64,000 bases of DNA, from NCBI RefSeq assembly GCF_046736045.1, contig NZ_CP177134.1, positions 1,860,001 to 1,924,000 on the forward strand, written 5' to 3'. Within the stretch, counting starts at the first letter, position 1. Each line of letters opens with the position of its first letter. Positions 26,960 to 35,872 of the stretch are shown here, piece after piece. Both the position numbers and the translations under genes were made by a program. The notes beneath the pieces are model-generated. The model was not told the origin of the DNA, searched no databases, and saw only the letters and a list, made by a program, of their open reading frames with translations. The stretch comes from Leptospira_A sp046736045 (GTDB taxonomy: Bacteria > Spirochaetota > Leptospiria > Leptospirales > Leptospiraceae).

Positions 26960-29900
26960 TTTGTTTTCCTAAAACTTTCCGAATTGTTTCTTCTAACTCT
27001 TTAACTTTGTAAGGTTTACTTAAAAAGTGAAATTCTTTTAAATCATTATATTCTCTTTTTCGCAAGTCTCCCGGAAATCCGGAAGTAAGTATGATTTTCA
27101 TATTCGGATATTTTGTTTTTACAAGTCCCGCGAGTCCCAATCCGTCAATTTCTCCGGGCATCATAATGTCACTGATGAGCAGATCAAAACTTTCTTCTGT
27201 CAATATCTCCAAAGCCTGATCACCTGACAGTGCAGTTGTGATCGAAAAACCCAAATCGGTTAAAAGATTTTCCGCAATGTCAAGTATCGCATCTTCATCA
27301 TCGACTAATAAAACCCGCTCATTGTATTTTGTATTTAATGCTTGTTCGGTTTTATTTTCCTGGCTTGTTTCCTTATTCGAGTTGTCTTCCGCCAAGGGAA
27401 AATAAAGTTTAAAACTGGTTCCTACATTTACCTCACTGTATACTTTGATATGTCCGCTGAAATGTTTTACAAAAGTATAGATCATAGAAAGCCCTAATCC
27501 GGTTCCCTGGCCGACGGCTTTTGTTGTAAAAAAAGGTTCGTAAATTTTTTCCAATATATGTTGAGGCATTCCTTTACCGGTATCAATCACAGTGATCTCA
27601 ACATAATTTTCCTTAAGATGAGGTGAATTTTGCAGTTCCGGTAAAATCTCTTTTTTGACAAGATCAATGGTGATGATCAAACTTCCCGAGTTTTCCATCG
27701 CATCTCTTGCATTGATCGACAAATTCAGAATGGAATTTTCCATATCGCTTTTATCCAAAAAAAGATAGAGAGGTTTATCATAAAATTTGAATTGGATTTG
27801 AATATGTTTTCCAAGTACCCTTTCCAAAATTTCCTGCATATTGGAGATGACCTGATTGATTTCAACAAGGCTGGGAGCAACAGGTTGTTTGCGCGCGAAC
27901 GCTAATAATTTTTGAGTTAGCTGCGAACCCCGATCCACTGCTTTCAAGGCGCTTCCGATTTGTTTTGTAAATGGTTGTTCCGAATCTATGATTTTTCTTT
28001 GGATGAGTTCCAGATTTCCACTAACAATCGCTAATATGTTGTTGAAGTCATGGGCAATTCCTCCGGCAATCTGACCCAATGCTTCCAATTTTTGCGATTG
28101 TTTGAGTTGTTCTTCGACTTTGATTTTGTTGGAGATATCACGTATTGTTCCTGTGAAATATTTTTCACCGGAAAACTCCCATTCGGTGACCGAAAGATCT
28201 GCCGGGAAAGTTTCTCCGCTTTTTCTTCTACCTATGATTTGTCTTCCGTAACCTATGATTTTTTTGATCCCTGTCGTATTATAAGATTTGAGATAATGAT
28301 CGTGTTGGGAATGATCCGGCTCAGGCATCAGGATTTTAACATTTTGTCCGACCAGTTCTGACTCATGGTAACCGAAAGTTTTTTCAGTCGCCAGGTTGCA
28401 TTTTTGAATGATTCCGTATTGATCAATGATGAGAAGTGCATCGATGATTGTTTCCAGGATGGTCTTCAGTCGGATTTCATTTTTAACAAGATTTGCTTCG
28501 TATCGTTTGCGTTCCGAAATATCCTGGTGGGTTCCATGCATAAACAAAGGTTGTTTGTCTTTCGACCATTTGGTGACTTTACCCCGATCCAAGACCCAAA
28601 CCGTATGGCCGAGTCTGTGTTTCATCCGGAATTCGGCTTCATAGTAAGGGGTTTTTCCCATAAGATGTTTTTTTATGATTTCGTTGATTTTTGATAAGTC
28701 TTCTTCCCAGATGAATTTGGACCAAGTATTTATATTGGTAGTTCCCAATTCGGATAATTTATATCCCAGGATACTTGCCCAACGATCGTCTAATGTAAGT
28801 TCATCTGTAGTTATATTCCACTCCCATGAGCCGACGTTTGTTCCTTCCAGTATATCAGCTAATCTTTGTTTTTCGTTTAAAAGTTCTTCTTCCAGTTTCC
28901 TTCTTTCTGAAACGTCAATTCCGGTGATAAGAATATATGTTTCTCCTTTGTATGGGAAAATTTCCGCAGATGAAAGAATCGTTTTGAAAAATCCGTCTTT
29001 GTTTTTGATATTGATTTCGAAATTATTTATTTTTTTATCTCTTTCTAAAATCTCGACCAATTGCGCTCTTGCTTCCAATTCCAACAGACCCAATTCAAAT
29101 GCACTATGCCCGATGGTTTCTTCCAAACTATAGCCGAAAATTTCCGTCCAGGCAAGATTTGCCTCTACGATGGTGCCCGTTTTTTGTTCGGATAAAATCA
29201 TAAAGGCAGGATTCGATAAAAAAGTTTTTTTGAATTTTTCTTCGCTTTCAATTAATCTTTGTTCGGCGCTCTTGATTCCGGAAAGATCCTGCAATACCTT
29301 TACAAAATAATCTATATTTCCATCTTGATCGTAAATGGCGGAAAGATGTGAAATCACCCATACGTAAGTTCCGTCTTTTCTCAGTAATCTTTTTTCAATC
29401 GAGTATTTATCCAGCTCTCCTTTTTGCAGCTCCTGATAAAAGCTTTCATTGATTTTAAGATCATCCGGATGGGTTAGTTTGTCGAAAGTCAACTTTTCCA
29501 ACTCATCTTTGGAGTATCCCAATAATTCCTGGAATTGTTGATTGAACCTTAACCATTTTCCATTGGGATAAAAATGTGCGATTCCTACGGCAGCATATTC
29601 GAATGCGGATCTGAATAAATTTTCGCTTTCTATCTTAAGGCTTTGATTATCTAACTTTGCTTCTACGATATCATGCCCGATCTGCAAAACTCCTGAGTAA
29701 ACTCCCTGTTCATTTTTCCAAGCGGAGAATTCCCATTCTGTCCATTCATTAACTTCGGGGTCATTGGAATGTTTTCGGATTTGAAGATTGATCGGTTGAT
29801 TCGGAATGGCGATACATTCTTTGATTGCACTTGTAAAAGTATTCTGATCGCTCGGATGAATGAAATCATTGGCCGGTAGATTTGTAAGGGAAATGTGGGT

Positions 29901-30032
29901 TTTGGCAAATCTATATCTGAACCAATCGTTTGTGTACAAATACTCCCCAGAAAGATTTGTGATTACATAGTAATATACCTGTGAATTGCTCATCCATTCC
30001 GGAAATATATAACTGTAATCCATTGTTTGCAA
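26949..30032 (-). CDS. Hybrid sensor histidine kinase with five PAS domains
   Basis: 1027 aa, soluble. Starts with TTG at 30032 (AAGG six bases upstream); an ATG at 30023 is the alternative. Domains in order: PAS-like 1-120, PAS 130-255, PAS 260-380, PAS 385-510 and PAS 515-635, then HisKA (phospho-acceptor in GIAHDFNNILAIV), HATPase (NLSINARDAM, DTGKGMP, GTGLGLSM), and a C-terminal receiver (LLVDDEDAILD and LISDIMMPG). The last PAS has a FixL-like stretch: SQHDHYLKSY, then IIGYGRQIIGRRKSGETFP, which keeps the positions of FixL His200 and Arg220 but not Arg206 or His214. It is translationally overlapped with the REC-EAL gene. Confidence 0.93.
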   Translation of the reverse strand: MQTMDYSYIFPEWMSNSQVYYYVITNLSGEYLYTNDWFRYRFAKTHISLTNLPANDFIHPSDQNTFTSAIKECIAIPNQPINLQIRKHSNDPEVNEWTEWEFSAWKNEQGVYSGVLQIGHDIVEAKLDNQSLKIESENLFRSAFEYAAVGIAHFYPNGKWLRFNQQFQELLGYSKDELEKLTFDKLTHPDDLKINESFYQELQKGELDKYSIEKRLLRKDGTYVWVISHLSAIYDQDGNIDYFVKVLQDLSGIKSAEQRLIESEEKFKKTFLSNPAFMILSEQKTGTIVEANLAWTEIFGYSLEETIGHSAFELGLLELEARAQLVEILERDKKINNFEINIKNKDGFFKTILSSAEIFPYKGETYILITGIDVSERRKLEEELLNEKQRLADILEGTNVGSWEWNITTDELTLDDRWASILGYKLSELGTTNINTWSKFIWEEDLSKINEIIKKHLMGKTPYYEAEFRMKHRLGHTVWVLDRGKVTKWSKDKQPLFMHGTHQDISERKRYEANLVKNEIRLKTILETIIDALLIIDQYGIIQKCNLATEKTFGYHESELVGQNVKILMPEPDHSQHDHYLKSYNTTGIKKIIGYGRQIIGRRKSGETFPADLSVTEWEFSGEKYFTGTIRDISNKIKVEEQLKQSQKLEALGQIAGGIAHDFNNILAIVSGNLELIQRKIIDSEQPFTKQIGSALKAVDRGSQLTQKLLAFARKQPVAPSLVEINQVISNMQEILERVLGKHIQIQFKFYDKPLYLFLDKSDMENSILNLSINARDAMENSGSLIITIDLVKKEILPELQNSPHLKENYVEITVIDTGKGMPQHILEKIYEPFFTTKAVGQGTGLGLSMIYTFVKHFSGHIKVYSEVNVGTSFKLYFPLAEDNSNKETSQENKTEQALNTKYNERVLLVDDEDAILDIAENLLTDLGFSITTALSGDQALEILTEESFDLLISDIMMPGEIDGLGLAGLVKTKYPNMKIILTSGFPGDLRKREYNDLKEFHFLSKPYKVKELEETIRKVLGKQNEL

Positions 30033-30386
30033 AATAACCTTGAAAGTAAAAAACTGAAAACCGTTCCTTTATAGAGCAGTAACGGGAGCTTAGAGTTTTG
30101 TAATCAGATACCAGCTATTTTAAAAATAAAGCAAAAATATTTCGCCTATGTTCGAATTATGCGGATTACATACAGTACGGATCGGAGATATTCGTTTTTT
30201 TATAAGTACTAGGAAAATCCCTAGATGAATATGGGGATAATTATTTAAAAGACGGAGTGATTTTTGCGGCTAGAATGATTATGTCTTGTACTGCTTGGAT
30301 ATGGCGGGTTGTCGCAGATTGATAAGAAAATCGTTAATCTATTGAATTATATTATTCTGATTTTTGAATGATTTCCCTGCGCCAGC

Positions 30387-30510
30387 GATCGAAGCGGAAA
30401 TCCTTCGTGTGGGCACGAAGATTGGAGCGAAGAGCGCGGTCGTGTCATCTCCGCTTTTCGTTCATTTAACGCCTCCGAGGCGCCCAAAAATGTGGTACCT
30501 CTTACAAATC
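30387..30510 (+). repeat. Dispersed ~125-bp repeat, copy A
   Basis: Related over its whole length to the inverted copy at 33868-33993. The left end (GATCGAAGCGGAAATCCTTC) and right end (AAAAATGTGGTACCTCTTAC) are most conserved, the last 26 bases being identical. It contains a hairpin CTTCGTG-TGGG-CACGAAG (30403-30420), where copy B has CTTCGC-GTTAT-GCGAAG in its own orientation, a compensating base change that keeps the stem, and a second hairpin at 30470-30482. The gap it lies in (30033-30657) otherwise has no gene. Confidence 0.75.
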
Positions 30511-30567
30511 CCTTCCACTACTTCAGAAAACACATCTTCTGAGAGAGTTTTTTAAAAAAGCAAGTGA

Positions 30568-30651
30568 GGTGTTTCTCGCGGTGGCGGAGGCAGGATGCCG
30601 AAGCGTTTTCTTCGGGACAGGGAAGTCCCGAGAAAACGAGCGGGGAACACC
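30568..30651 (+). ncRNA. Candidate structured RNA / complex palindrome
   Basis: An 84-nt element with an outer 12-bp stem (30568-30579 with 30640-30651), a small hairpin GGCA-GGA-TGCC and a long inner hairpin (30604-30638, 14 bp with one bulged T). In the outer stem the only non-Watson-Crick pairs are two U-G wobbles when read on the plus strand; on the minus strand they would be A-C mismatches, favouring a plus-strand RNA. It is GC-rich compared with flanks and lies just past the stop of the minus-strand membrane protein gene, so a terminator-related element is also possible, although no T-run follows on either side close by. Confidence 0.4.
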
Positions 30652-30657
30652 GAACGT

Positions 30658-31101
30658 TTAATTGTCTTCGGAGGAATCCCAGCCGATGGAATAAATCGCA
30701 CCAGTGGCAATGGCAAATAAAGTTTGGTATCCCACCCAAATCCACCAGAGAGGTGTAGGGGCTATTTGGATCAGATTGGAAAGAAATAAAACGAGTCCTA
30801 CATACGCGGTTAAACTGAATAGTAATCCGAATAATAATCCACCCACAAGTCCTTTGGGGAGATTTTCTTTGGCGTATCCGTACATTATGCCCAGAAACAA
30901 AGTTTGGAGTAGGTCACCTGCAATCGGTCCGATCCAGTAGACTTCCGTTACGGGAACAAAAAATCCTTTTAATGAAGGATCAAAATAGAATTTAGAAAAG
31001 AATAACATGCGTAAGGGGATAGCGATTGCTTCCCAAAACGCAAATGCCAAAAGGAACCGGACTAGAATCCGGTTCCATGTATCTGTATTGGCAGATTTCA
31101 T
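30658..31101 (-). CDS. Integral membrane protein of unknown function
   Basis: 147 aa with four predicted membrane helices (about residues 12-34, 50-75, 84-108 and 118-140); no named family recognised. The loop KENLPKGLVGGLLFG and the aromatic-rich TPLWWIWVGYQ are the most distinctive stretches. The gene starts two bases after the thiolase stop codon, so it is the third gene of the beta-oxidation-type operon, and its 3' end abuts the structured element at 30568-30651. Its position suggests a membrane role connected to fatty-acid metabolism, but nothing in the sequence shows this. Confidence 0.7.
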   Translation of the reverse strand: MKSANTDTWNRILVRFLLAFAFWEAIAIPLRMLFFSKFYFDPSLKGFFVPVTEVYWIGPIAGDLLQTLFLGIMYGYAKENLPKGLVGGLLFGLLFSLTAYVGLVLFLSNLIQIAPTPLWWIWVGYQTLFAIATGAIYSIGWDSSEDN

Positions 31102-31103
31102 TT

Positions 31104-32372
31104 TTATCGACCTACGATGAACACCATATTGGTAGTTGCAGAACCACCGATATTCAACATAAGACCGTTTTTAACACCTTTGACTTGGTATTCGCCTGCA
31201 GTTCCCGTCACTTGTTTGTGAAGGTCGAGCATCATACGAACTCCGGATGCACCAACCGGATGGCCCACACCAATGAGTCCGCCGGACGGATTGATCGGTT
31301 TTTTACCACCGAAGTCGATCGTGCCTTCTTCGATTGCGATGTGTTCTTTGCCCGGATCAGAGATTCCAAAAGCGGAAATAGCAGCGTATTCGGAAGAAGT
31401 GAAACAGTCATGAGTTTCAAAAACATCAATGTCTTTTACATCCATGCCGGCTCTTTTGTATGCGTCTTTTACTGTTTGGCGGGTCCAGGGAAGGATGTAT
31501 TTGTCTCCTACCGACTCGTCTTTTTTGGCTTCAAATGTAATCGGTGCTACACGGTGTCCCCAACCTTTTACGCGAGGGATGTCGCCGAGGCTTTTGCCGT
31601 GTTTTTTGGCATAGGACTTGGCATAATCTTTGGAAGCAAGAACCGTTACTGCCGCACCGTCAGTCACTTGAGAGCAGTCGGTGATACAAAGTCTACCACC
31701 CACAGCCATATTATTGTCACCACCGCGAGCGAGTGCATGTTCTTTGTTCATGAACCAGGAACGTGTTTGTGACTTCGGATTGCGTTTTGCATTTGCATAG
31801 TTGATTCTTGAGATTTCTGCAAGAGCATCCATAAATCTTTCTTCTTTCAGACCGTATCTTTCAAGAATAACATCTGCTAGTTTTCCGAAAAGTTTCGGGA
31901 AAGGGAATTGAACTCCCTTTGCTTCTTTTTCGTAATAAGCGGCAGTTCCCAGAAAGTCTCCCCCTACGGAGGAAGATACCGTTTTCATCACTTCGATTCC
32001 GAGAACGATCGCTAAATCGTAATCATCCGTGCGAATGTGAGTGATCGCTGCATCCAATGCAACCGATCCGGAAGCGCATGCTGCTTCGTAACGAGCACCA
32101 GGCACGCCGTAAAAAGCAGGGTTCACTTCCGTTAAAAATGCGCCTAAGTGACCTTGGTTTGTATATTGTTCCGCATCAAAGTTTCCTACAAAAACCGCTA
32201 CGCGGTTTTCTTTGTTGAGTCTTTTGATTTCGGAATATTCAATTCCTGTTTTTTCCAAAGCATCTTCGATGATTTCTCTCATCATTGATACGAAGTTTTT
32301 TCCTTCTTTGGACCAGTTTCTTTGGAAGTCGGTTTGTTCTCCGCCGAGTACGAATACTTTATTATCACCCAT
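31104..32372 (-). CDS. Thiolase (acetyl-CoA acetyltransferase, SCP-x-like)
   Basis: 422 aa. Catalyses thiolytic cleavage of 3-ketoacyl-CoA or the reverse condensation. The nucleophilic Cys99 is in EAACASGSVAL; the C-terminal His and second catalytic segment are in HDCFTSSEYAA and NPSGGLIGVGHPVGASG. The last Cys-containing CxG motif of classical thiolases is replaced by NIGGSATTN, as in SCP-x/nonspecific-lipid-transfer-type thiolases. AGGAG precedes the ATG. It follows the 3-hydroxyacyl-CoA dehydrogenase gene by 14 bp; together they supply the last two steps of beta-oxidation, fitting the fatty-acid-based metabolism of Leptospira. Confidence 0.92.
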   Translation of the reverse strand: MGDNKVFVLGGEQTDFQRNWSKEGKNFVSMMREIIEDALEKTGIEYSEIKRLNKENRVAVFVGNFDAEQYTNQGHLGAFLTEVNPAFYGVPGARYEAACASGSVALDAAITHIRTDDYDLAIVLGIEVMKTVSSSVGGDFLGTAAYYEKEAKGVQFPFPKLFGKLADVILERYGLKEERFMDALAEISRINYANAKRNPKSQTRSWFMNKEHALARGGDNNMAVGGRLCITDCSQVTDGAAVTVLASKDYAKSYAKKHGKSLGDIPRVKGWGHRVAPITFEAKKDESVGDKYILPWTRQTVKDAYKRAGMDVKDIDVFETHDCFTSSEYAAISAFGISDPGKEHIAIEEGTIDFGGKKPINPSGGLIGVGHPVGASGVRMMLDLHKQVTGTAGEYQVKGVKNGLMLNIGGSATTNMVFIVGR

Positions 32373-32386
32373 AGTAATCTCCTGCC

Positions 32387-33697
32387 TTAACCTTTGAAAA
32401 GAGAGCGAGCATCGAGTTTGTCGCCTAACTCATAGAATTTTTTGCCTGACTTTGCATCCGAAAGAATTTTCGGAACCGGCAATTTGGATGTTTCCAACAT
32501 TTTGATTGTTTCTTTCGGTCCGCCGAGAAAATCCACAAGTGCGGAAGCAGGAACCCAGTTGAATCCGAATCCCATAGCACCGTCTGTCATTTCTTTGGCT
32601 TCTACAACTTCTCCCACGAGGGAAAGAGAGTAGCTAATATAACGGCCGATAAAGTAACGAGCGATGTCCGCTTCGAAACCATTTGCAGTTTTTACAATTT
32701 CCATAGCGCCTTTGTAATCGGACTCTTTGATTTTTAGACGTGCTTGTTTGATAAAAGGAATGTCAAATTTCGGATAAGGATCGTAAGCACCCGTTTTAAT
32801 GTTATAAACGAATTTTTCACGTTTTCCATCCGCGTGTTTTACTACTTTGGTAAGTCCGCTTCCGGATTTCATACCTAGTTTGCCTTCATCGATTAATTTT
32901 TGAAAGTAACCGGGAAGTTTGAATGTTTCGTGAGCTTCGTCTTTTGTATTGTCGTAAATATTGTCAACGATCGCTTTATGAACGTCTAAGCCGACAAAGT
33001 CAGCAGTAGCAAGAGGAGACATCGCACGACCGGTATAACCGGAAATGATTTCGTCAAGGAGGGCAATCCCGCCTTTGTCCGCATACTTTTCTGCGAAGTG
33101 AGCCACTTCGTTCATCAACTGGAATCCGATTCTGTTTCCCGCAAATGCAGGAGTATCGTTCGTATAAACTACGGCACGACCCAAAACTTTGTCCAAATAT
33201 TCACCAAGTGCTTTGGTTACTTTTTTATCATTGCCGGAGTGAGTTACTAACTCGCAAAGAATCATTTTATAGGGAGGGTTGAAAAAATGAGTTCCGTAAT
33301 AATGTTTCTGACCGTCTTCGTCGTAAGCTTTTGCCAATCTTCCGATGGAAAGACCTGAAGAAACGGTAGATACGATTGTGCCGGGACGTCTTGCTTTCGC
33401 AATACGGGCATTAATCGGTTCCTTGACTTCGTAACTTTCAGCAACAAGTTCGAATACCCAATCGGATTCTGCGACTGCTTTCTCTAAGTCTGCATCGTAC
33501 GAGCCTGGGATCATTCTGGCACGGATTGTATCTGTTTTTACAGAACTAACAGCGGCTTCGATACCTTGTTTTGCTTTTTCTACGTCTCTTGCGAGCATAT
33601 GGACTTTAGCACCACCGAAAGCGGCGATAACGCCCGCACTCCCAGAGCCCATAGCTCCGTTGGCACCTAAAATCGTGACGGTTTTGATTTCTCTCAT
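32387..33697 (-). CDS. 3-hydroxyacyl-CoA dehydrogenase
   Basis: 436 aa. NAD-dependent oxidation of L-3-hydroxyacyl-CoA. The Rossmann fingerprint is at the N-terminus (TILGANGAMGSGSAGVIAAFGG reads as GxNGxMGxG instead of the usual GxGxMG), the catalytic His is in GTHFFNPPYKMILCELV, and NDTPAFAGNRIGFQLMNE is the typical C-terminal domain start. It lacks the enoyl-CoA hydratase domain of FadB fusions. First gene of a three-gene operon with thiolase and a membrane protein. A near-palindrome at 33728-33742 lies about 30 bp upstream of the start. Confidence 0.92.
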   Translation of the reverse strand: MREIKTVTILGANGAMGSGSAGVIAAFGGAKVHMLARDVEKAKQGIEAAVSSVKTDTIRARMIPGSYDADLEKAVAESDWVFELVAESYEVKEPINARIAKARRPGTIVSTVSSGLSIGRLAKAYDEDGQKHYYGTHFFNPPYKMILCELVTHSGNDKKVTKALGEYLDKVLGRAVVYTNDTPAFAGNRIGFQLMNEVAHFAEKYADKGGIALLDEIISGYTGRAMSPLATADFVGLDVHKAIVDNIYDNTKDEAHETFKLPGYFQKLIDEGKLGMKSGSGLTKVVKHADGKREKFVYNIKTGAYDPYPKFDIPFIKQARLKIKESDYKGAMEIVKTANGFEADIARYFIGRYISYSLSLVGEVVEAKEMTDGAMGFGFNWVPASALVDFLGGPKETIKMLETSKLPVPKILSDAKSGKKFYELGDKLDARSLFKG

Positions 33698-33727
33698 GAA
33701 GTTGGATTCCGAATATAATTTTACTTA

Positions 33728-33742
33728 CCTTTGTACAAAAGG
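33728..33742. promoter_or_regulatory. Possible operator before the beta-oxidation operon
   Basis: CCTTTGTACAAAAGG, a near-perfect dyad around GTAC, 31 bp upstream of the dehydrogenase start on the minus strand. Size and place would suit a TetR-type fatty-acid regulator, but no regulator gene is nearby and the site is AT-rich enough to occur by chance. Confidence 0.3.
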
Positions 33743-33867
33743 AAACCCCTGGGAAAATCGTTTTTTTTGTCAGAAATGTTACAGAGAGATGGGGAATTTG
33801 TGCGTCTAAAGTAGTTCTGTGCAAAAATTATGTGACATAATATAGAAAGGGGAGAGATGGGCCTGCG

Positions 33868-33993
33868 GATTTGTAAGAGGTACCACATTTTTTGAGGCGG
33901 TTCGGATCTTTTCTATGACTTCACTCCTTTTTTGCAACCGACCGAGCTCTTCACTGCAATCTTCGCATAACGCGAAGGATTTTCGCTTCGATC
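33868..33993 (-). repeat. Dispersed ~125-bp repeat, copy B (inverted relative to copy A)
   Basis: Reverse-complement relative of the element at 30387-30510. Shared features in the same order: GATCGAAGCG, AAATCCTTCG, a hairpin (CTTCGC / GCGAAG at 33961-33977), GAAGATTG-AG-GAAGAGC-CGGTCG, GCCTC, and the identical 26-base AAAAATGTGGTACC... end. It fills the gene-free 33698-34071 gap upstream of the dehydrogenase gene and downstream of the DUF2721 gene. Confidence 0.75.
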
Positions 33994-34071
33994 CCTACCG
34001 CACGACTCCGGACTGCTTTTGCACAGTCAGGAATTTCATAACTGAAACGGTTTTTACCATGATTACAAATG

Positions 34072-34566
34072 TTAACTTTTTCTTTCTTTGATCTTTTGAT
34101 CCAAAAATTCGGTAAATTCGATTTGTCCCATAATGAATGTTAAATTATATCTGCTTTCATACAATAAAAAGGCACTGGCTAAAAAAAGAAACATTCCTCC
34201 CAAGAGGGCAATTGTTGTTGGTATCCACGAATGTTCCTTGGAAACAGCAAGCACGATGGCCAAAGTCAAACTTGAAATAACAAATAGAGATGTGGCCATA
34301 TAAAGAAATGCCATTGATCGTTGGATCAATACGGCTCTTTTTTTTTGGATGGTTAGTTGATTGGCCAGGTATTCTTTTCTTTCATTCGGGTAATCAAGTT
34401 TGCCTTCCAGCATCTTTTCCACTTCTGCTTTCAACAGGTTCACCCGATCGAAGATACGACCCAATCGATTGGCAGTTGAAAATATAAGGCTGGCGCTGGC
34501 GGATATAAGAACTGCGGGTGTGATCATTCCTGAAAGGATTTCGGAGTTGGAAAAGGATTCGAACAT
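34072..34566 (-). CDS. DUF2721 membrane protein
   Basis: 164 aa from the ATG at 34566; a TTG four codons upstream is in frame but less likely. Three hydrophobic segments (around residues 10-30, 80-102 and 110-135) with the family's hallmark first section (MITPAVLISASASLIFSTANRLGRIFDRV) identify DUF2721, a family of small inner-membrane proteins with no assigned role. The cytoplasmic loop is strongly charged (KAEVEKMLEGKLDYPNERKEY). Single gene; upstream gap is shared with the divergent AlkD-like gene. Confidence 0.8.
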   Translation of the reverse strand: MFESFSNSEILSGMITPAVLISASASLIFSTANRLGRIFDRVNLLKAEVEKMLEGKLDYPNERKEYLANQLTIQKKRAVLIQRSMAFLYMATSLFVISSLTLAIVLAVSKEHSWIPTTIALLGGMFLFLASAFLLYESRYNLTFIMGQIEFTEFLDQKIKERKS

Positions 34567-34759
34567 ATAAGGATACAATCCGTCCCGTTTATTCTTTCAC
34601 AAACAAAAATCCCATCTTAAGTTTCTTTTTTCATCAAAATCAAAACCATCGAAGGCAAAATCAATACCGACATGGCGATTCCTCTTTCGAACCAAGAACC
34701 TTCTTTACAGAAGTAGAATCTATTTTTTTACTGAAACCGATTCTTTTTATATAATCCAA

Positions 34760-35872
34760 ATGGAACCTCTCAAATATATTTATTCCGAAACATTTATCTC
34801 TCAACTGACTAATGCATTGGCAAAGGCTCATCCCAAGTTGGACAAACAACAATTTCAAAAATCCGTCTTTGCATCCCCATGGAAAGATTTGGAATTAAAG
34901 GAACGAATGTCCCGTATTTCCGAAACAATCATCGGATTTTTACCAAAAGATTTGGATCTAATGTTTCCCATATTGAACGATACGATCAATCATTTGCGAA
35001 AAGACGGAGTGCAGGATTTTAATTTTGCTCATATGTATTTTCCTGAAGTCATTCAAAAGGCAGGGATCTCCGAATTTTCCAAAAGCATGAAAGCTTTGGA
35101 ATTTATAACTGTTTTTGCAAGCGGAGAGTTTGCCATTCGGATTTTTTACGCTCATCATCACAAAGATACAAATAAACAAATGTTAGCCTGGACAAAACAT
35201 AAAGACCCGAGAGTAAGGAGGCTTGCAAGTGAAGGAAGCAGACCTCTTCTTCCTTGGGGATTGGGAGTTCCCGATTTCAAAAAAAATCCGGGACAAAACC
35301 TACCTATTCTAGAAAACCTCTGGAATGATAAAGACGAAGTAGTAAGAAGAAGCGTAGCAAATCATCTGAATGATATTTCCAAATTAGACCCGGATATGGC
35401 TTGGAATTTTTGTAAAAACAAATTCGGAAAGTCGCCGGAGCTGGATAAAAGTTTAAAACATGCCCTTCGCACTCTGTTAAAAAAAGGACACAAACAATCG
35501 TTAACTCATTTTTCTTATGATACGGAATGGTCCCCTGCAAAAGTATCTCTCCGGTTGGTGAAAGATTCGGTTCGGATCGGTGAAAAGTTGGAGTTCCATG
35601 TCGGTTTTGATTATAAGGAAAAGAAAACGAGAAAGATCCGAATGGAATATTTTATAGAGTTTGTTTTAGCGAAAGGCAAAACGGGAAAAAAGATATTTCA
35701 GTTGGGCGAAAAAACTTTGAATCCGGGAGATCGGTTGGAGTTAATTAAAAAACATAATTTCGCCTTGATTACTACCCGAACTTATTACCCCGGAAAACAT
35801 AAATTGATTCTAGTGATCAATGGTAAGGAAGTTAAGGAAGAAGTCTTTCTTTTGGCAAAAGCAAAAAAATGA
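34760..35872 (+). CDS. DNA alkylation repair protein (AlkD-like HEAT repeat)
   Basis: 370 aa. All-helical HEAT-repeat protein of the AlkC/AlkD-like glycosylase family; phrases such as WTKHKDPRVRRLASEGSRP, GVPDFKKNPGQNLPILENL and VRRSVANHLNDISKLDPDM are characteristic of this group, in which helices bind DNA carrying alkylated bases. The C-terminal ~120 residues form an added beta-rich domain (VSLRLVKDSVRIGEKLEF to the end), as in the larger members. The gene opens a five-gene plus-strand unit; its stop codon overlaps the ATG of the next gene (ATGA). Confidence 0.85.
   Translation: MEPLKYIYSETFISQLTNALAKAHPKLDKQQFQKSVFASPWKDLELKERMSRISETIIGFLPKDLDLMFPILNDTINHLRKDGVQDFNFAHMYFPEVIQKAGISEFSKSMKALEFITVFASGEFAIRIFYAHHHKDTNKQMLAWTKHKDPRVRRLASEGSRPLLPWGLGVPDFKKNPGQNLPILENLWNDKDEVVRRSVANHLNDISKLDPDMAWNFCKNKFGKSPELDKSLKHALRTLLKKGHKQSLTHFSYDTEWSPAKVSLRLVKDSVRIGEKLEFHVGFDYKEKKTRKIRMEYFIEFVLAKGKTGKKIFQLGEKTLNPGDRLELIKKHNFALITTRTYYPGKHKLILVINGKEVKEEVFLLAKAKK

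Noticed and set aside
30460..30660. An integron attC-like site, suggested by ATTTAAC near 30464 and a long palindrome ending near GTTTAAT
   Set aside because: The right end does not fit GTTRRRY, the two ends are not complementary, and there is no integrase or cassette array in the window.
34617..34673. A tiny hydrophobic minus-strand reading frame of 18 residues downstream of the AlkD-like promoter region
   Set aside because: Too short, no convincing ribosome-binding site and no conserved pattern that could be judged; left out.
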